Assembly (NCBI GenBank): GCA_016647705.1
Contig: CM028340.1
Location: 13,345,001 to 13,409,000 of the forward strand
Length of the DNA stretch: 64,000 bases
DNA from: Eucommia ulmoides
Taxonomy: Eukaryota; Streptophyta; Magnoliopsida; Garryales; Eucommiaceae
Direction: 5' to 3'
The position numbers and the translations under genes are program-made. This document shows positions 35,010 through 46,902 of this stretch, one piece after another. The notes under the pieces were generated by a model that was given only the letters and a program-made list of their open reading frames with translations, was not told the DNA's origin and ran no database searches. The stretch's first letter is position 1. The number at the start of each line of letters is the position of its first letter.

Positions 35010-35642
35010 CTAGTTAGTACCACCAAACAGACCCTTGAGTCTGTTAATCTCAGCAGCATCAAGAAAAGTGGACTTCTCTAGTAATTCGGTTGGCAAATCA
35101 TTCCCAAACAGGGAGTTATCGAGGATCTGTATGCCTGGATTGGCGTTGTTGAAGCTCACAAACTCCACCACGGGCGTTTTCCCGATGTTTACCTGGAAAT
35201 GTAGCAAACCCTGAGGTACAACCAAGATATCGCCAGCGTTTAGAGTCTTCAAGTAGACTTCGTTGGCAGAGGAGATCATCCCGGCCCGTATAGTCCCCTG
35301 AATGATGACCAAGAGCTCCGAAGCATCAGCATGGGTATGCATCGGCACCACCCCTCCCACTGCCAGGTCGGACCGGGCCATGGAGATCCCAAGTCCATTT
35401 AGGCCAGGGAATTCGGCAACGAAGGCACGAGTTAGAACTTCCTTAAAGATGTTGGACGTATTTCCGGGCCGGGCAAGGCCCGAATAAGCAAAATCGTCTC
35501 CGGTCACTTTTGACGGGCTCTTGCATGGGTAGCCCGCGGGGGTATCGGGCTTTGAAAGATCAGCAACACAGAAGTCCTGCACTAAGGCTTGGGAGGAGGA
35601 TGAGAGGAGAGCAAAGATGAATATTGGCAGTAAAATTTTCAT
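35010..35642 (-). CDS. Germin-like protein, ABP19/ABP20 type
   Basis: An intact, intronless 210-residue cupin, the usual length of germin-like proteins. Residues 1-19 form a signal peptide (hydrophobic core [10 protein letters not shown], cleavage likely after SQA), so the product should be secreted to the apoplast. C25 and C40 are placed for the conserved N-terminal disulphide. Germin box 1 ([21 protein letters not shown], split here as GGVVPMHTH at 96-104 and [10 protein letters not shown] at 107-116) supplies H102, H104 and E109; box 2 ([16 protein letters not shown], 138-152) supplies H148. All four metal ligands are thus present. N61-T-S is a likely N-glycosylation site. Germins are hexameric Mn-binding proteins; some have oxalate oxidase or superoxide dismutase activity, and ABP19/20 members bind auxin weakly. 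Which activity applies here is not shown. It is the only intact gene seen. Confidence 0.95.
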   Translation of the reverse strand: MKILLPIFIFALLSSSSQALVQDFCVADLSKPDTPAGYPCKSPSKVTGDDFAYSGLARPGNTSNIFKEVLTRAFVAEFPGLNGLGISMARSDLAVGGVVPMHTHADASELLVIIQGTIRAGMISSANEVYLKTLNAGDILVVPQGLLHFQVNIGKTPVVEFVSFNNANPGIQILDNSLFGNDLPTELLEKSTFLDAAEINRLKGLFGGTN

Positions 35643-35703
35643 TGTGTCTTTTTTTTTTTTTTCTTTCGTGTGTGTGAAATTTTGAAGGGGGAGATTTGTT
35701 GCA

Positions 35704-35711
35704 CTTATATA
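35704..35711 (-). promoter_or_regulatory. TATA box of the germin-like gene
   Basis: TATATAAG on the minus strand, 62 bp upstream of the ATG. A start about 30 bp downstream would leave a leader of roughly 30-40 nt that contains an A-rich run (complement of 35650-35662). There is only about 220 bp between this box and the inverted-repeat element that starts at 35929, so the proximal promoter is short. Confidence 0.6.
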
Positions 35712-36485
35712 GTACAGTTCGAAGGGGTAGGTATTTGATTTTTGGGTTATTGATAATTACAATCCTTGTCATTTTAGATAGGAACACACCTTTGAAAAAA
35801 CTTACGATCCCTAGGGTCCGAAAATTTCCTATCATTTGAAATTTGATTACATAAGCAAAAAAATATTATACGTATTTACATTTATATCCTTTGAGAAACC
35901 CCATTTACTTATTTGGCATGTAATTTTTGAACATTTAAAGGTCAAGATGGTTGTTTTATTGATTTTGGTACCAAAATTTATCTATAATGGGGTGCTTTTG
36001 TCAATTGTAAAACGACAAGGGGTGCTGTTAGTATTAATCCCTTTTTATTTTTATTATTATTATTATTAGGTTCCAACTTAAAAACCTATGGTTTACGGGA
36101 ATCTCTCATTTGATTTATATAATGGTTTAGGTACTCTAAGGTGATTCAGGTGATTGATGGGTAAATGAATCTAACATCCGCCTTTAAGTTGAACCTCCTG
36201 ATTTATACGAATGATTTAACTATGAGAGAATCATGAGAAATATTGTGCAACTCGCGTTTTGCAGGGATGATTTGATTACAAGACAATGAAAAATCCCATA
36301 ATAAATTTTATCCATTTTTGTTTCCATAAGCAATGGAATATATTGATAAGGGACGAATTTTCCCATACTACACGCATTACAACACACATAGTCATACATA
36401 GTTGGATCAAACCAACACAACACACTGGTTGCCTATCAAATTAAGCAAACAATGACTAGGCTCCAAAAAACAAGACACAAATACA

Positions 36486-36835
36486 CTACGCACACTACCT
36501 CCACCTCCAGACAACAGATCTCACACCATATGGGCCCATTCTAATAGATCCTACACGAGAGCAGAACATACACCCCTACCAGCAAGGAAACCCAATGGCC
36601 ATACAAAACACTACTTGTAAACCACCCTTGATAATGCGACAATCACCAACCTAATCCAACACTACCTCCACCTCCAGACAACAGATCTCACACCATATAG
36701 GCCCATTCTAACAGATCCTACACGAGAGCCACTCCAGAACATACACCCCTACCAGCAAGGAAACCCAATGGCCATACAAAACACTACTTGTAAACCACCC
36801 TTGATAATGCAACAATCACCAACCTAATCCACATA
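36486..36835. repeat. Tandem duplication of ~175 bp
   Basis: Two nearly identical units (about 36486-36659 and 36660-36835) starting CACTACCTCCACCTCCAGAC and ending in CACCAACCTAATCCA. They differ at a handful of bases and one CCACT insertion, so the duplication is recent compared with most repeats here. Confidence 0.9.
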
Positions 36836-36853
36836 CCTTAACTGAGAAAATTA

Positions 36854-37096
36854 AGCCTCGACCCCCTGGAACTCTTTTTCAAAGAGGTCCCAGTCTCTAT
36901 TAATCATGTTAAGAACTTTTTCTTTAATTTCTTCCTCATTATCTTTCACAGTCCAACCCATTAATCTTCCCACTTCCAAGACTCTCTCTGCTTCTTTTAG
37001 GAATAATTTGTTACAATTCACTATACACCCATCCGAAATCGAATTATCTAGAAATTCTGAAAGGTTGAGCTTTTGAATCTGAACTGACTTATTCAC
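36854..37096 (-). pseudogene. Fragment resembling a plant LINE ORF
   Basis: An 81-codon minus-strand frame contains SISDGCIVNCNKLFLKEAER and then LEVGRLMGWTVKDNEEEI. An I.N.N-x-L..EA..V.E.G..LG....EEEI pattern resembles the linker that precedes the endonuclease domain in plant L1-type LINE polyproteins. No endonuclease or reverse transcriptase follows. It lies within the arms of the 35929-37466 element and would be cargo. The match is from pattern memory and weak. Confidence 0.3.
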
Positions 37097-37466
37097 CTTC
37101 TTCTTCCTATTTCATTCTCTGGTAATCAAATCATCCATGCAAAAAGCGAATTGCACATTTATGATGATTCTCTCATAGCCAAATTATTCGTACAAACTGA
37201 GAGATTCCACTTAAAGGTGGATGTCAAATTCGTTTCCACATCAATCAATTAAGAGTACCCAAACAAGTATATAAATTAAAGGAGCGATTCCCGTAAATCA
37301 TATGGTTTTAAGTTGGAATCTCCGAAATAATAATATAAAAAAAAAAAGAAAAAAGGATTAATACTAACAACACCCCTTGTCGTTTTACGTTTGACAAAAA
37401 CACCCCAATATAGATAGATTTTGGTACCAAAATTAATAAAACAACCATCTTGACCTTTAATTGTTC

Positions 37467-38515
37467 TAATCTACTCGAAGCACCAGATCTGATGAGATTG
37501 AGAGGTTAGGAGCCCGGATCTGCCGATTCTCATCTCAACAGCGAGATACACCGGGAGCCAACGACGGCGAGAAGAAAGGAAATGGAAGAAATTCAAAATG
37601 GCCCTACACACTTCCCTTCCCAAGACATAGCTTCTCTCTCTTGTTTCTCATATCCGTGATTCTTGATCTACATATAACAGAAATCATAGAACGTTTTTCA
37701 AAGGATAAAGTTTTTTTAGGGGTTCACTTCATATTTATATAAATTAAAAGTAGAGTATATGAAATTTTAATGATTATAATTTATTTATTTTAAAAATAAA
37801 AGAGTGAAAATATATATTTTCAAAAAAATTTAAAAGTGATTAGCTCATAGAAGATCTAAGATCAGATTATTAATAGTAAAAAAGAAGATCTTGATTTTGA
37901 TTTTGATGATAAAAATAAAAAGAGTGAAGAGATATTATAGTTTGAATTGTGGTTGATTCTTAATTTTGCCTTCCATTATCTACTGATTGGAGACGTGTAT
38001 CATTGTTCATGCCATAGAGATATGTATGTAATGGGTGGACAATGTGAGCTTCCATGCACGGTGGCTATCAAGAAAACAGCGAGAAATCCTTATAAGACTG
38101 AGAATGCGGGGAAAAAAAAAGGGTTAATCACAATCTGCTCCCTACTACTTTGGCCTATTTTCATTTTATGGTTGTTGTTTGGAAATATTACACTTTAGCC
38201 CTACATGCCTTTGGATTGTACAAAAAATAATTTTTTGGGGGATAATTTGCGATTAGTTCTAAATAGTGAGTGTAATTAGATAAATTTTGATTTAATCCCT
38301 TAAATTGATTTTTTTGTTCCGTATTACTCTCATATATGCTCACGTATTATGTGTAGAGGGTAACTAATATTACATATATCTTTGTAATATTAGTTACATG
38401 TATTTGTGTAATATTAATTACATATAATTACAAATACATGTAGCTTACAAATTATATGTAACTATATTATATGTACTTGTATAATATTTATTACATTTAA
38501 CAAATATTTTAGACA
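37467..38515. other. Intergenic, no supported gene
   Basis: 37560-37650 has a 25-codon frame starting MEEIQNGPTHFPSQ, too short to call. An 83-codon frame at 37947-38198 includes HCSCHRDMYVMGGQCELPC, cysteine-rich but unlike any family I know, and its C-terminal part runs into repeat text (GGGTTAATCACAATCTGCTC). 38350-38500 shares the GTTACATGTA motifs of 2702-3341. Confidence 0.45.
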
Positions 38516-38517
38516 CA

Positions 38518-38519
38518 AG

Positions 38520-38592
<73 letters not shown>
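38518..38592. repeat. TA microsatellite, ~37 repeats
   Basis: An uninterrupted (TA)n run of about 75 bases. It is likely length-variable and may be an assembly-sensitive site. Confidence 0.95.
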
Positions 38593-38594
<2 letters not shown>

Positions 38595-40268
38595 ATTGCA
38601 AGAGTGCAGGTGCGAATATTAGGCCTTCTATCTTTTTTAATGTGTGGGACTCGAATACTAGTTGCAATTGTAGATGTGATTTTTTTAAAATTAAAAGTAA
38701 AATAAGGGATCAGCCACCCAAACGCCATTTTTTTATTAAATCTAACAAAGTAAGCAAAAGACTGAAATATCTATACATGCGTGGATTCGTCTGAAAGAAT
38801 ACTACAATTTAAAATAAAATATTAAAGAGAAAAAGATTCGATCCCCAAATAATTCTTCCCAAGTGGAAAAATATTTGTTTCACATGACAATTCAAAATTT
38901 TAAACACCAAATTGATCTATATTTTTGTGTATTTTTAATAATCAAAAAATATATTTTAGATTTTAAAGTAGAATCTAATTTTTAAATCAATTTTAACATG
39001 TAATTGTTAGAAATTGTGTCTCCAATTCCTAATTATATGTTTGATAATCAAAATAAATTGGATCATGATCCGATTCAGATGAATTTTTTTAATGTTATCC
39101 AATGCATGGGTTACTTCAAAATAACGATTTATTTATTTATTTTTTATATATATTAAAAGAAAGGATTGAACTCTAAATTTTTTACAAAAGAGATTAAGAG
39201 ATATCCACCAAATTACAAACCTCCTAGAATAACCATTGTTGGTTGTTGACAAAAATATCTTTGATAGAATTTTGTGGTGTCGATGTCATTTGATGACTCT
39301 CTCCTCACGTGGTTATTGTTGGTGGTTCGTTGATTGTTGATAAAAAAATCTTTGATAGATTTTCTGTGGTGTCGATGTCATTTGATGACTTTCTCCTCAA
39401 GTGGTTTGATGGTTCGTTGATTGTGGAGGTTGGCTTTAGGGATCATGCCGTGAAGACCTTTGGATTGTGTTTGGGAGACAGATTTAATTTGTTTAAAGGA
39501 TTTCACAATTTTTTATTTTTATTTTTTTTAAATCAAATTTTTTGTTTGGATACTATTAGAAATAAATTATAAAATACATTCATTTGTAAAATAGAAGAAT
39601 AAGAGAGATTTGCAATTTTTTTCAAAACACATGTTATTTCTGAAGGGTACCGTTAGCAAGGATCCAAAGCGATTTCAAGAATCAATTTCAGCTAGTGTTG
39701 GAATGGACTAATTTCGGGCACTTATCTAGTTCTTTGATCAGTGTCGTATAGCATTGGTTGTAGTAGGCATTTTGGAATTTTCCGCATATGTACACGACAG
39801 TTCGGACTGGTTTTGGCAGAGTTCAGCCTTGGTGGATGGTGTGTTTATCGCTGATTAAGGGGTCTATATTTACAATAGTTTGCTGCCTGTGTATTTTTTT
39901 TTCCCCGATCTGTTGCTAGTTTCGACAAAGAGGCGGTTGGGAGTCCAGCACAGTAGTGGCATTAACTTCTTTCCTATGTATAATGGCGTCAGTCTCTTTC
40001 AAGATGAGGGTTGCTTCTTAACTTGAGTTTTGAATATAATGTTCTGGTTTTGATTGAATTCTGGGTAAGAATGTAAGTGTGTCTGTGTTTTAAGTTTTTG
40101 GATCCGATCGTCATTGTTCTTTTTGGTTGGCCACCAGTTAAATTATGACTCTATCTATTTGTGTTTGTAATAGGCGATATGTGTGGTGTCCTAGGTGTTT
40201 TGTGGAATCTTGCGTACTGCATTTCTAACTGTAGGTGTGTAGTAAGGGAGAACCACCCCCTTATTTAA
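38593..40268. other. Intergenic with small duplications, no supported gene
   Basis: 39237-39430 contains two diverged copies of a ~90-bp block (TTGACAAAAATATCTTTGAT, GTGTCGATGTCATTTGATG). 39470-39610 is a relic of the 721-1320 MITE family. 39620-40260 is unlike anything else in the window, less AT-rich, with stops in all frames. I cannot assign it. Confidence 0.45.
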
Positions 40269-40357
40269 TCTATATAATAGAATAGGACGTACATAAATCT
40301 GTAGATAAATCACAACCGCTCTTTATCTTCCACATAAAGAGCGATTTAGATTGATTA
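40269..40357 (+). mobile_element. Helitron 5' end fragment
   Basis: Starts TCTATATAATAGAATAGGAC and continues with GTACATAAATCTGTAGATAA and CTCTTTATCTTCCACATAAA, matching the 5' ends at 49178 and 63124. It is cut after 89 bases by the element at 40358 and may resume at 41491, but no matching 3' end was found before the next Helitron at 41690. Confidence 0.7.
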
Positions 40358-41490
40358 GGGCCCCTTTGGTAATCGTTTTGTGCCTGTCCCATGCAGTAGG
40401 AGGGGAATGAGATAGGATAAGACGAGAATTTTGTTTCCTTCTTGGGAACATAATCATGTTTGGTAACGACAATTTTTTTTTTTTAGATCTGGGAACAAAA
40501 TCGAGTTTGGTAACGATTTTATCCAAGAAATCAAGAACAAACCCTAAACCACAAATTCAAGAACAAATTCAAGAACAAATCCAAGATCAAATTCAAGAAC
40601 AAATCGAAGAACAAATTCAAGAATAAATTCGAATAAATCCAAGAAACCCGAACAAATTCGAACAAACTTGAAATCGATTTCAAACAAATTCGAAGAAATT
40701 CGAAATAGGGTTTCAAAAATCCAAGAAACCTGAACAAATTTCGAACAAATTCGAACAAACCCGACCAAATTTGAACAAATTCGACAAATGGTTTCCATTT
40801 CAAACTCTAAAGCGAAATCAATTTTGAGTTTCGATTTCGAAGCAGAGGACGATGAACCAGGACGAAGTGGAGGACGACGAACACGAAGTAGACGACGATT
40901 TCGAAGAAACCTGACCAAATTTGAACAAATTCGACATATATAGGGTTTCGATCTCAAACTCGAAATTGAAATCGATTTCAAAAAATTAATCGAAACCCTA
41001 CTGATTTTGACAAAGGCGAAGACGATGGCGATGAAATAGGGTTCGATACTGACAACGGAGGCAAAGACGTTGACCATGAAAGGGATGGCGACGAAGACGA
41101 TGACGACAAAGGCGAAGACGATGATGATGAAAGCTCGCGACAAACACAGAAGAAGGAGACGAAGAGCAGAAAAGCACGAATGACGGCAAGAAGAAGCACG
41201 ATCGACGGCAAAATCGACGAACTAAGAGGAAGAGGCGATTTTCTTGGTTCTTGATCGATGAAGTAAGGTTGGGATGAAGTGAGAAGAAAATAGGATGGAA
41301 ATGAAACGAGAATAATGAGAAACAATTTTTTTTGTTACTCATTTCTTAAGAAAAAAGTGGGCACAATTCTCAAATAGGAATAGAATGAGAATGGATACAA
41401 AAATTACAAACGCTATTCCTAGACAAAAATCTCAAAAATCTGGGGATGGGATGAGAATTTCTAGGACGGGAACGGTTATCAAATAGGGGC
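40358..41490. mobile_element. Harbinger-like TIR element, 1.1 kb
   Basis: The left GGGCCCCTTTGGTAATCG and the complement of the right end, GCCCCTATTTGATAACCG, are inverted and resemble the ends of the MITE at 31784. Flanks are TTA (40355-40357) and TAA (41491-41493). The interior is a degenerate tandem array of AAATTCAAGAACAAATC / AACAAATTCGAACAAA units (40530-40990) followed by GACGA-rich repeats (41020-41220). The long minus-strand frames (40544-41143, 40978-41342) are translations of these arrays. Confidence 0.6.
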
Positions 41491-41625
41491 TAAATTAATA
41501 TAAATATAAAAAAACATATTTATGTTAACCTGATATATCTTATACCTAATTGAGGAGAGAGAATACATATTTTTGTATAATTGAGGAGACATAATATGTT
41601 TTTCCTATGTATATAAATCTATAAA

Positions 41626-41628
<3 letters not shown>

Positions 41629-41681
<53 letters not shown>
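41629..41681. repeat. TA microsatellite
   Basis: About 53 bases of (TA)n just upstream of the Helitron start at 41690. Helitrons prefer AT targets. Confidence 0.9.
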
Positions 41682-41683
<2 letters not shown>

Positions 41684-42967
41684 TAAATATCTATATAATA
41701 AATCAGCTCATTTATATTGGTAGCCGTTGCATGTCTCTGGATATTGGTAGCCATTAGATCATCTTAACCTTAGGTATAAAAGTAAAATTAAACAATTAGG
41801 GTTCCTCATCTTCAGCCCACTTCTCTCTCTCTCTCTTTCACTCACTCTCAGTCGACTCTCTCTCTCGCTCTTTCACTCTCTTTGGATCTCGCGATGACAA
41901 TCACTCGTGACGATGAGCGCCCCGTCCCTCACTCAAGATGACGGCTTATCCCTCACTCGCGACTATGACAGTGTCGGCTTATCCCTCGCGACGACCGTGG
42001 ATCCCCCTCTCTCGCGACGCCGTTGCCTCTTTCTTCAATGACATATTTCAAAAAATGATAGTATGTAATCGGCTCCAATTCCTCCCCCTGTGCCTTCATA
42101 TCTGAGTAGTTCCTCTATCTCTCTCTCTCTCCACGCCACTGGCACTGCCATCGCCGAAGACATTGGTGAGGAAATGACTGATTTTGATTTTCTTTTTCAT
42201 ATATTTTTTTTTTGCTGAAGCTTTTATGGCCGAATTGTTTTCCCCAAAATTTATGGGTGTGATTTTATCTTAATTTCCCAGATTGGCGAGGGTTCGAAGG
42301 TAATCGACAGTCTCTATTTGTTTCGTCGGTCTTGCCCTTGCCATCACAACCCTAGACGATCTCGCCATTTGATCATTCTCACCATCCTTTTTTCGTAGCT
42401 CACAGGTATTCTCCTATTTCAATTCTCGAATTTGCATCTCTCTCGCTGTTTGATCATTCTCACTATGTGATTTGTTCACATATTTTGTTTCTGTTCCCAG
42501 TTTTCAGAGAATAGAAAAAAAAAAAAAAAAAGAAGAGAGAGAGAGAAACATGAAATAGAAAACCCCATCTTGAGGTTGAAAATTCTAATTTTTAGATTTT
42601 GTTCCCATATTTTAGTTTCTGTAACAAGTCCCATATTTCTGTTTTTGTTCCGTATGAAAGAATATAACCGTGTGATTTTTTCACATATTTTGCTTCTATT
42701 CCCAATTTTCAGAAAACAGGAAAAAAAATAGAAAACCCAAATTTGAGCCTAAAAATTCTAATTTCTTAGATCTCGAATCTCCTGAAGTTAAGGTAAATAT
42801 CCACTTTATTGGTTAAATCTCTCTAATTTGAGTTGTTTTTTCTGTCTATAACTCTATATTATTGCTACATTATTGATTGTACTCATTTTTTTTTTTGATA
42901 GTATGTTGTAGTGACGTTCTTTCTACATTGATAGTATAATGTTGTGATGATTATCTAATGTATTGTG

Positions 42968-43090
42968 CAATTGCTTAGGGATTGGGTAGATTATCCATTG
43001 TTCCTACATCTGTGACGCAGTCTACTGCTAATGTGGGTAACATAGGGACATAAGTTTTCGGTTATGTTTGAATTTCTTTCCCTAAAATTG
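42968..43090 (+). repeat. Segment shared with the Helitron ending at 30010
   Basis: GCAATTGCTTAGGGATTGGG and what follows match 27860-27985. One frame reads GLGRLSIVPTSVTQSTANVG before a stop. A CTTAG acceptor-like site precedes it in both copies. Confidence 0.6.
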
Positions 43091-45361
43091 GGTTAATTTT
43101 AGGTTTTATGCAAGTTCTTAGTTTTGCTTCATTGAGTAACTAAAACTTGTTTCATTGGTATTTTTTGTATTTCTTTATAGTAGGGGTACTTAGATTTAGT
43201 TTTAGTTAATTTTACATACTAAAAAAGAAAAAGACAAATTATTCTAAGTTTAGTTTGACATTGTTTTTGTTCTTTTTCTTTTAAATGTTGGATATCTACA
43301 TACTTTATTTTACGTTTAGTTTGCCATTGCTTTTATTCTTTGTCCTTTGGTTATTGTATATCTACTCACTTTATAGGATTAATAAGATTTGTTTGATGTA
43401 TTATATGTTATTCGCGGTGTTGAATGAAAACATGATTTGATGATTTTGGAATATTGAAAATGGTACTTATTAATTTATTTAGTTTTTAAAAAATATTTAG
43501 GTTCATGACAGGAATGATGATGAAAATGACGAAGTGGGGGAATTGAGTCGATAGTAATTAAATGACTAGAAGGTTAGTGTACTCTTATTATGCACATTAT
43601 CAGGAATGCAAAAGGTCTAATCCATCCTATTCATTTAAATTAATGATCATTTCAGGTCTATATGTGTGTTAAGAATTATTTTCTATTTTTCTTGATGCTC
43701 CCTTTACTTCTTTGTGGATGATTCTTTGTGTTTGAGTATTGTTGCTAAGTGTAAGTGCAATAGAAATATAGAGACCAAAAAAATTATTAGGAATGAAAAC
43801 ACTAAACAAATGCCACCTAGAAAGCCCATTACATGGTACATATAGTTTTCATGTGTGTTTTGTGATCTTAGCAAAAAAACTTAATAGATCGGTAGTTTTT
43901 TTTCCCCATACCATTAACATTTCAATTATGTTAAAGAATTAGGATTAATTCAAAATTTCCCTCTTTCTTTTTAATTGGCAGGCTGATTATAACTAATGTT
44001 TAGCAAAATTGATCTAGATGATTTCAATACCAATAAAATTGATGGTCGTGGCTTTGTTATAAGAATATTTGCACTTGAGATAATTATATCCCAAATAGCT
44101 CTATTGAGATTCACGAAAATCATTCTTGCCCAAATCGGTCTTCGCTTTATCGGATCAACTGCAAAGGTCACTTTCTGATTTCATATTGCCAAGGTCAACT
44201 TCTATTTTATGTTTGCTTTGGACTTCTGTTTGCTACTGTTCTTTGTGCTTGAGTAATTAGATCTGAACAATGAAGCTGATCTACGATAGTCTGCATAGGC
44301 TTCCATTTTCCATTATTGAGTTATCAAACCGCTAAATTAGATTTCATGACACTTAAAATGATCTTTCAGCTACTGAAAATGTTGTTGTTTTCTGTGATTA
44401 CACATGTAGAAGACCCACCAAATCCTGGAAATTGTTCGGCGGTTCACAAATTAATGCTTTCCTTCAGCTGAAATCCGCTAAAATTTCACCATCTAAGCTT
44501 TTTAAAACCTTTGGATTTTAATTTACTTAGTACCGTGATCATAAATATAAATCCGCTGAAATTTCACCATCATAAATGTTACATTCTTGTGCTTCACTCC
44601 TTCATGATTTTTGAGTTTAGGGTTTATCCTATTCGATTTGCATACTTGAATAGTAAATTTAGTTATTGAAGTGTTAAATGCTTTCCAAGCAAAGCAAAAG
44701 ACCCATTTTAATTCCAGCTTAGGGTTCAAATAAAAATATTTATATTTATGTTTGCATGAATATTTAGGAAACTGCAATCAAATTTTTTTTTCCCCAAGTT
44801 GCAATCAAAAAATATACAACTAGCAAAAAAAAAAAAAAAAAAAAAAAAAGGCTGTAAAAAAAATGAAACTGAAAAAAAATCAGCAGGGTAAGGAGTTTAC
44901 AAGAGGTGCAGGGGCAGGCAGGTTTGCATTGGATGCAAGTCCAGTGGGGTTTGAGGCAGGCAGGGGTGTTGGAGCTGAAACTGAAAGATTGTAATTTTTT
45001 TATTTCCCTGTGGTTTTTTTACCATGTTATTATTGTTCGTTTAAAAATTATTGTTGATTATTGGTAAATGCCCATATCATCATCATTTTTTTAATCAATC
45101 TTTTTTTATGTGGTTGAAAAGTCTTTACAAAGTTATATTATCTGTATTGCTTGGGGGATGGGTTTTTGTGTGGATTTTTGTTTGTTTTGGGTGTAACCCA
45201 GAAGTTAAAATTAGAAAACCTTTAGTTTGAGGGGTTAAGTTCTTTTCTATGGTATGGTTTCATACTGCTTTTGCACCGCAATCACTGAATTCATCATTCT
45301 GTTTGATTTCATATTTATATTCTAAGTGATTTAATTAGATGTATTCTTATAAAAGTTTCTA

Positions 45362-45612
45362 AGGGTGGCATTTGGTAAGTGTTTCTGTTTCTGTTTTTTT
45401 GTTCACAAAATAAGTGTTTTTGTTTCCATTTCTATTTTTTTTGTTCCCAAATAGTGTCCAACCTGACTCGATTCTGTTTATGCAAGTTTCAAAGTTCTAG
45501 GCCTGGATTAGCAATTGGGACTCATCCATCTCCTGTTTTTGTTTGAGAATTCTTGATTTTTTGTTACTGTTTCTGTTCCTGTTCCTGTTCTGTTTCTATC
45601 CTGTCATGTTAA
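45362..45612. mobile_element. Harbinger-like MITE relic
   Basis: Begins GGGTGGCATTTGGTAAGTG, nearly the same as the complement of the right end of the MITE at 31784 (GGTGGCATTTGACAACCG), and continues with TTTCTGTTTC and GTTCCTGTTCCTGTTC text. The other end is not clearly inverted, so it may be truncated. Confidence 0.45.
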
Positions 45613-46284
45613 TCCCTTAGATGTGTTGTTACAATTTGTAGCGCGTTGATTACGTGAACAAATGTTTTTAAGTTTGTGGACTTTATATGATGGGCACATC
45701 TATCATCAAGTTCTTAACCTTATAATTTTTATGGTTGCATGTCATGTTTAGTTTCTAAACTTTGTGAATTTATTTAAAACTTGGATTTTGGATGTTGTTA
45801 ATGGTCATACAATTTACTTTTATTTTGTTTGTTTTTTCGATAAGAGTGGTTCCAACTGGATCTGTCTATGAGACCATGCAAGCCTATGCCAAAAACTGCA
45901 TCTTTCTTTGGTTGGATCTGCCTTTAAAGAATTCCTGCTTTTGTTTTTCTCTTTCCCTTTTGTTCAGTCGGGGGGGAGGGGGCGGTATTTGTTACTCCCC
46001 TTTCATCTTGAGATCTTCCCCTATCAATATGTTTATGTTTATGTTTATGTTTGGGCTAACGGAAATTAGAAATATTTTTAGTTTGTGTTTGTGTTTTAGA
46101 AATGATAAATTAGAAATGTTAACATTTTGTGTTTTTTTAGAAATTAGAAATGTTTTTAGTTATATTTATACTATTTTTTAAATGTGGATTATTTTTTAAA
46201 GAAATATACATGTTCCTGTTCTTATTGTGTTCATAAAGAAATATGGATTATTTTTTAAATTGTGGATTATTTTTTAGAGAAATA

Positions 46285-46460
46285 TATATGTTCCTGTTTT
46301 CGTTTCCAGTTCTGTTTGCATTTCTGTTTTGTTCTTGTTCTTCTTGATGTTCCTGTTCCTGTTCTGTTCTTGTTTTTGTTTCCGTTCTGCTCCTGTCCTG
46401 TTCCTTTTCCTGTTCTAGTTTCTGTTCTGTACCTGTTCTCTGTTTCTATTGTGTTCATTT
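46285..46460. repeat. GTTCCTGTTCT low-complexity array
   Basis: About thirty imperfect TTCCTG/TTCTGT hexamers. They give phenylalanine/leucine-rich frames on the plus strand and glutamate/threonine/arginine-rich frames on the minus strand, neither a gene. Confidence 0.8.
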
Positions 46461-46741
46461 TTAAATTATGTTTCTATTTTAATTTTTGTTTATGTTTATA
46501 TATGAGCTAGTAGAAATTAGGTTTATTTCTTTGCTTAACTGCCTAAATATTATGTTATTTATTTTTCAGATTTATAATTTTTTTTTCATTTGTTTTTTGT
46601 AATCAAATTTTTTATTTCAATTTTTTTTTAATTATTTAGTTATTTTCTGTCCGATTGTAGAATTAGAGAGAAGAGAGACAATGTTATTTGGTTGCTGAGT
46701 AATTTGTATATATTGGATTAATTATCGTAAATGAAAAATCC

Positions 46742-46902
46742 CCAACAACGATGATGAGGAAGACGATGTGGAAGATATCAATGTCACGGAAGATGATATG
46801 TTGGACTATATGTTCAACGTTGACGAAAACGGCGGTCGGAGAGTGGGCGATGAAACGGGGAAGCTGAAAGAAGGTAATGATGATAGTCCTCAACTTAAGT
46901 AA
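46742..46902 (+). other. Acidic exon-like frame in Helitron
   Basis: After an in-frame TGA, a 52-codon frame reads NNDDEEDDVEDINVTEDDML, then DYMFNVDENGGRRVGDETGK, then LKEGNDDSPQLK and stops. Its composition and codon-like regularity differ from the AT-rich surroundings, as the last exon of a captured gene would. No family was recognised and no clear acceptor site is present. Confidence 0.35.

Larger units (their letters stand above)
35929..37466. mobile_element. 1.5-kb element with ~360-bp inverted repeats
   Basis: 35929-36300 is the inverse complement of about 37100-37466: both arms carry AAAGGTCAAGATGGTTGTTT, TTTTGGTACCAAAAT, AACGACAAGGGGTG and ACTTAAAGGTGGATGT-like blocks. Outermost bases are GAACA(T/A)TTAAAGG. 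No clear target duplication was found. The middle holds a tandem duplication (36486-36835) and a broken coding fragment (36854-37096). Long arms with unrelated cargo suggest a MULE-type element. It sits directly upstream of the germin-like gene. Confidence 0.65.

Noticed and set aside
37947..38198. Cysteine-containing 83-codon frame
   Set aside because: No family recognised, and its last third lies in dispersed-repeat text. It might be a relic, but the sequence does not support a gene.
40544..41143. 199-codon open frame on the minus strand, second longest in the window
   Set aside because: It is the translation of degenerate CAAGAACAAATTC and GACGA repeats inside a TIR element; the same region is open in other frames and no domain is seen.
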